64,000 bases of DNA from Sanguinoderma infundibulare (Eukaryota > Basidiomycota > Agaricomycetes > Polyporales > Polyporaceae): contig JAVLRN010000010.1 in the NCBI GenBank assembly GCA_032821775.1, forward strand, positions 1,674,001-1,738,000, given 5' to 3'. Shown here one piece after another: positions 59,575-64,000 of the stretch (position 1 is the stretch's first letter; the number at the start of each line of letters is the position of its first letter). A model generated the notes under the pieces. It did not search any database, was not told the origin of the DNA, and was given only the letters and a program-made list of their open reading frames with translations. Made by a program: the position numbers and the translations under genes.

Positions 59575-62246
59575 TCAAACCCTTCCCAGAGCAGCAAACT
59601 CAGCCGTGAACTCCTCCATGGCATCCAGCGTCTCGACGAGGTGCGCGAACCCAAGGTTCTCGTTCCGGCTGAGAGCGAGGGACTGCGCCGTGCGGCACGC
59701 GTTCTTGATCTGCCGCCCGTTGATGTCGCGCTCGGCGAGTTTCTGGACGAGCGCGTCGTCGATGTCGGAGTCGGCCACGCCGGCCTTGCCGAGGAACGCG
59801 CGCCAGACCTGGATCTTGGCGGGCACGGTGAGCTCGGAGAAGTGGAGGGCGACGTGGATGCGGGAGAGGAAGGCCTCGTCGAACGCGGTGATGCGGTTCG
59901 TGGTGAGGAAGAGGATGCCGCGGTAGTACTCGACGTGGCGCAGGCTGTGTGTGTATGCAGGCAGACGAGATTAGAAGACGGATGATACGTGACGTGAGGG
60001 GGAGACGCACAACACCGCGACCATGGCGTTGCGCTCGAGGTCATGGAGAGAACGACGCTCCAAGAAGACATCCGCCTGTAAACAGCCTTAGCACATATGT
60101 CTGAGAGAGGAGTGATCGAAACGAATGCGTCACCTCATCGATCAGAACGATGGCCTTCCAAGACGTCGCGATGTCGAATATCCGCTCAAGCGTGGCGTCG
60201 AGATCGGCCGCTTTCGTCCCCAAGTCGCCGCCTCCCACAATGTACAGTGGGGCGCGAACGTGCTCGCTCGTCGCCTCTGCCGACAAGGTCTTTCCGACAC
60301 CAGGCGGACCAAAGAGGTTGACGATCAGCCCTTGACCCTTGCCTTGGACGAAGTCGTCGAACCCGAGGCCGGCATTGTGCGCGTCGACGAGAGACCGAAG
60401 AAGGTTCTTGCGGTCCGCGGCGAGCACGAGGCCCTCGAACGCCTCCTCGTTCCACTCGATCGGGAGGACGTACTCGACGTTGAACTCGACTGCACGACGT
60501 ACTTCTGTCAGCAAACCCCATCCAGCAGAATAAACGACACGACGTACGCCAAACTTTGTCAGAGAGACTAAACCCGTAGAGGACGGGGGACGCGAGGATG
60601 AACTCCTCCTCTTTCAGCGGGGCCTCTTCAACCTGATGCTTCGTGCGTACGTCGAGCATGGGAACTCCGTCGTTAATGTCTGCTGGGTTGACGTACGCCC
60701 CTGGATGACGATGCGGTCAGCAACACACGTATATATCAGAGCAGTGGAGAGCGCATTCGTACCGGTATTGGGATCATAGACTTGGTTCTGCTGAGGCGTC
60801 GTCGGCGGGGTTGCTTTCGGCATCTCATAGTTCGGGTTGAGCCTGATGAAGTTCCCTACACGCCGTGAAGGTAAGTATGGAGTCTAGTAAATCGACAATG
60901 AGTAACGCACCGCGGTCGATCATCACCCGAGAGTTAACCTGGAATGCAATGATTCAGTACCAACCCACAACGGCGAGTCTCCGCGCCGCACTCACGTTGT
61001 ACTTGAGAAGCTTCTTACGCCCGCCAACGTTAGCGGTGAGCGCTGCCGTCCCATCATAGTGCATGTGGTGAATACCCTTCAACGAAACCCACTTCCGACC
61101 GCGCTCCAGAAGCTTGGCCTTCAGTCCTTCGGGATCGGAGTGGTACTCGATAGGGTAGGCCTCGAGCGAGTTGATCTTCTCCGTCCCCTTGAATCCAAAG
61201 ATGAAGATCTTGCTTTGCACCCGTCCAAACGATGCGCCCTTGAGCGCGGCCGAGGTCGAAGTGGACTGGTTAGTACCGGGAGGCGCGGCAGCGGCCTTCT
61301 TCGCTTTCAACCCCGCTCGGCGACTCCGAGCGGGCGTTGACCTCTCGCTGCGCTGACCCGGGTGCGCGCCCTCTTCAGTCGAGTCGACACTCTCGCACAA
61401 GACGCTGTACAGCGAGCACCCTTCACCCCCAAGCTCGGTAGCGCTGAGGATCTGGAGCGCGCGCGGCTCGCCGGTGATGGGGCACTCGGTGACGATGAGC
61501 GTGCGCGGGACGAGGATGGCGTAGAGGAGGTCGAAGGTGATCTCCCCATGCGAGAGGAGGTTCGCGATGCGCGCGAGCGTGCCGCGGTAGTCCTTCCGCA
61601 GGTAGTCGAGCAGCACGCCGACCGCGCTGAGCACTTGGTCCTCCTCGGGCGTGCGAGCCTTGGTGCGGCGTGTCTTCTCGTACTCTTCGAATTGGGGGAA
61701 GAATGCAATCAAGAGGTGGGGGTCAAGCTGTGCGTGTGGTGGGAAAGGAGGCGATAAGCTTAGGCGCGGACAATGCAGCCTGACAACGAGGGGACGTACC
61801 TCGAGAGGCTCAGCCGTCCAAGACAGACCTGGGACGGTCCCGATAACCTCCTTGCAGGCCTTGCGCAAGTACGCGCTCTTGATGACGACCTGGAATTTGA
61901 TGTCTTTTCCGGTGTCCGGGATCTTGCGCACGACGACGAAGCAGAAGTTGGCCCACGGGTCTTTATCGTTAGCGTTACCGACGGGGATGGTCTCGGCGAC
62001 GACACCAGAACCGGTGTTCCTGTACTTCCAGGTCTTGCTCCAGTTGTTCCAGTAGTGGTCGACACGCTTGATCTTCAAGGGCCCGGGTGCGAGAGGGGCG
62101 GGTGGCACCGCCGTCGTCGTGGTCGCTGTCTCCGTGTCGGGTGCGCTCTCAGTCGCCTGAAGAGGGTTCGTATCCGCGTCCTTCTCGGATGGCTCTCCTA
62201 CACTGGAGAAGCGACGGGAGGAGCGAGTCGAGAAGTAGCGGCGCAT
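59575..62246 (-). CDS. AAA+ ATPase with N-terminal DUF7025-like region
   Basis: Eight exons (62246-61800, 61727-60996, 60938-60911, 60855-60763, 60700-60548, 60504-60134, 60075-60011, 59944-59575) give 752 residues. The C-terminal third is an AAA+ domain: Walker A GPPGVGKTLSAEA, Walker B KAIVLIDEADVFLERR, the sensor-1-type FLTTNR, and SRIHVALHF where the arginine finger sits. The N-terminal half (DHYWNNWSKTWKYR, LLIAFFPQFEEYE, ALTANVGGRKKLLKYNVNSRVMID) resembles the domain usually found ahead of such ATPases in filamentous fungi. Substrate and partners are unknown. A TATA-like TATAAA region lies about 60 bases above the start (62306-62312). Confidence 0.9.
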
Positions 62247-64000
62247 GTCGAGTGTGTGAGAGGCGAAGGATGGTCGAGTGTTCGCCGCACCAATGCCCCT
62301 GTTCGTTTATATGCACTCGCGCTCCTAGTATGTAGGAAGCAATTGGGTGTGGAAGCTTACAAAACGGTGCGGAAGGTGCCACGGCCTCACCGCCTTAGAC
62401 AGCTTTCCTAGGATTTCGAAGACTGACATTGACCCAGTGACAGCGGCCAGCGCCCTTCAGCGCCCTAGGTGCGCTCTGACTCAGGTGAGCCCAGGGCGAG
62501 CCTTCGCAGCCGCTACCATTTGAAACTACATGTTCAAAGTTCAACGATCACGATCCAAGTAGGAGGACAGCAACTTGCCTTTCTCGGGGATCCTCCACGT
62601 CGATCGTACGTGTTAATTGTGCACCGCCCGCGCCGGTAAAAGCCAACTTTCAGTGGGGGGCACGTTGCCACCACGTCCGCACAGCAACAGCCTCGAACTT
62701 GACTACTGATTCAGGTCTAGAATGCGGCGAGTCACCTGGAGTCGGAGCGGGCAGATACGAATTCGCCCTGGTCGCGGACCTGACGGGACGCTGCTTGGGT
62801 CTAGAATGCTGCGATTCAACTCAGTCTTCGACACCTACGCCTACACTGGCACAAAACGATGAGATGATTGCCTTCTGTGTAATGAAATATGTTCTGTCCA
62901 TATTTCGGGTACACCCTCCGGACATCTCGAATTATTGAACATGGCGGTATTGCTTCCGGCTGTCATTCAGGGACGGCATTCCGGGAAGAAGCACAGGATA
63001 ACAGGAGCACTTAGCAGCGAAGGCGGTGAAAGACCCACAGAAATTGCTTGGAGTTCAAACCGAAGATGAGAGGAAGAGGGAGAAAAGGTTTCCTGTCCGA
63101 CGCGGACTGGTGTCAGGGTCATCAGTATCCCCCGAGATCCGGATCGGGCACACAGAGAACCGTCGGCTAAGTCGTTCAGTCCTTGGCCGCATACACTCAC
63201 TTGTTCTGGTTCGATGAGTGCCGCTTCGACACGATACTAACGCAAATTCTTGAATCCTGCGAGAAACTGCTGAAGCCAATCGAATCCTCTCCGGCCTCTC
63301 GTCCCTGGTCTCCATGTCGTCTACAGTAAGGAGGTACGACGAGAACCCATTCGCGGTGGCCAATCGAGTTCCCTTGGACATCAAATCACCCACTTGGACT
63401 GTGACATAGGCTGACCGGTATGTTTAATAATCAAGTATACAGGCTCCACTAATTGTTTCTGAGTTTTGGATTTTTTCCGGTTGAACTCACTACGTTAGAG
63501 TTGGTCACCAGATACACGTCCACGGAAATGGCCGTCAGACACCGCCCTCGCGAAGACTGTTATGGCGTCTATGACCATTTTCTACAGAGGAAACGAAGTG
63601 GTCATTGGTCAAGCAAGAGGAATGGGCGGGAAAGGCTTCTGGACACAACGCCAGTCGAAGGAGGCGAGGCGGTCTGGCCTTTTACGTGGTATTCATCGGA
63701 CGGCTCTCTTGACTTTGAAGCCTCCTCCCCATGACCTTCCACGTCGAGCGAAGCGCAGAAGACTGCCCGTATGACTGCGATCTTGTCGGACCTTCCACCC
63801 TCCCACTCTATCATTACTCAATCGTTTGGCCTACAGGCGACTTATTCCTTGGCACACTCGCGGCTCGGTCAAGATCATCACTGTTATGCTGGTTAGGTAG
63901 CACAGTGCACGATTACTTCCATTTCCCTCGACGCAGAGCTTACCACCAAATCCAACATAGCGGTAAACCATCGTCGGCCACGATGACCTTCCCCATAATG
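62247..64000. other. Terminal region without a supported gene
   Basis: The left end is the promoter of the AAA+ gene. Frames such as 63055-63393 (minus) and 63453-63734 (plus) have no family motif. A gene continuing past 64000 cannot be excluded. Confidence 0.4.

Overview
The window reads as nuclear DNA of a wood-decay basidiomycete, most likely a polypore-type white-rot fungus. The coding genes are cut by many short (about 48-70 nt) GT-AG introns, TATA boxes lie 50-130 nt upstream of several starts, and the gene content includes a secreted class II manganese peroxidase, a large-subunit catalase, a GSTFuA-like glutathione transferase, two P450s, WSC and HET proteins. No ribosomal RNA, CRISPR array or complete transposon was seen.

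Layout. 1-13.3 kb is accessory and decayed: two HET-domain (heterokaryon incompatibility) genes (1101-3452 and 8569-10557, both minus), a broken UV-damage endonuclease gene (4298-5697), and three copies of an unnamed repeat/relic family (1-290, 5.8-6.5 kb, 12.66-13.33 kb). 13.3-26 kb: a MYND-family pseudogene, P450-1 (14643-16766), catalase (17329-20324, minus) divergent from an intact MYND gene (20789-22490), another MYND pseudogene, and a manganese peroxidase (24247-25866, minus). 28.8-36.8 kb: purine nucleoside phosphorylase, a 732-aa unrecognised low-complexity protein, and a secreted protein with three WSC domains. 38.4-47.3 kb: P450-2, a second intact MYND gene, a small secreted protein, and a third MYND gene with a premature stop, followed by tRNA-Arg(CCG). 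47.8-62.2 kb is more core-like: GSTFuA-like transferase, CaMK-type kinase, pyridoxal-reductase-like aldo/keto reductase, tRNA-Gln(CTG) and an AAA+ ATPase.

The most distinctive content is a five-member local family of proteins carrying a central MYND zinc finger between two conserved regions I cannot name (two intact, one truncated, two pseudogenes). It is interspersed with a pair of P450 paralogues whose exon phases are identical and which share a non-canonical GC-AG intron inside the oxygen-binding motif. These duplications, an inverted pair of relics (44.5 and 56 kb) and intronic hairpins suggest a locus shaped by repeated segmental duplication and decay. The peroxidase, catalase, P450s and GST fit oxidative wood decay and detoxification, but nothing shows that they are co-regulated. 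Exon boundaries were derived by hand from splice sites and reading-frame continuity; family calls rest on remembered motifs, not on database searches.
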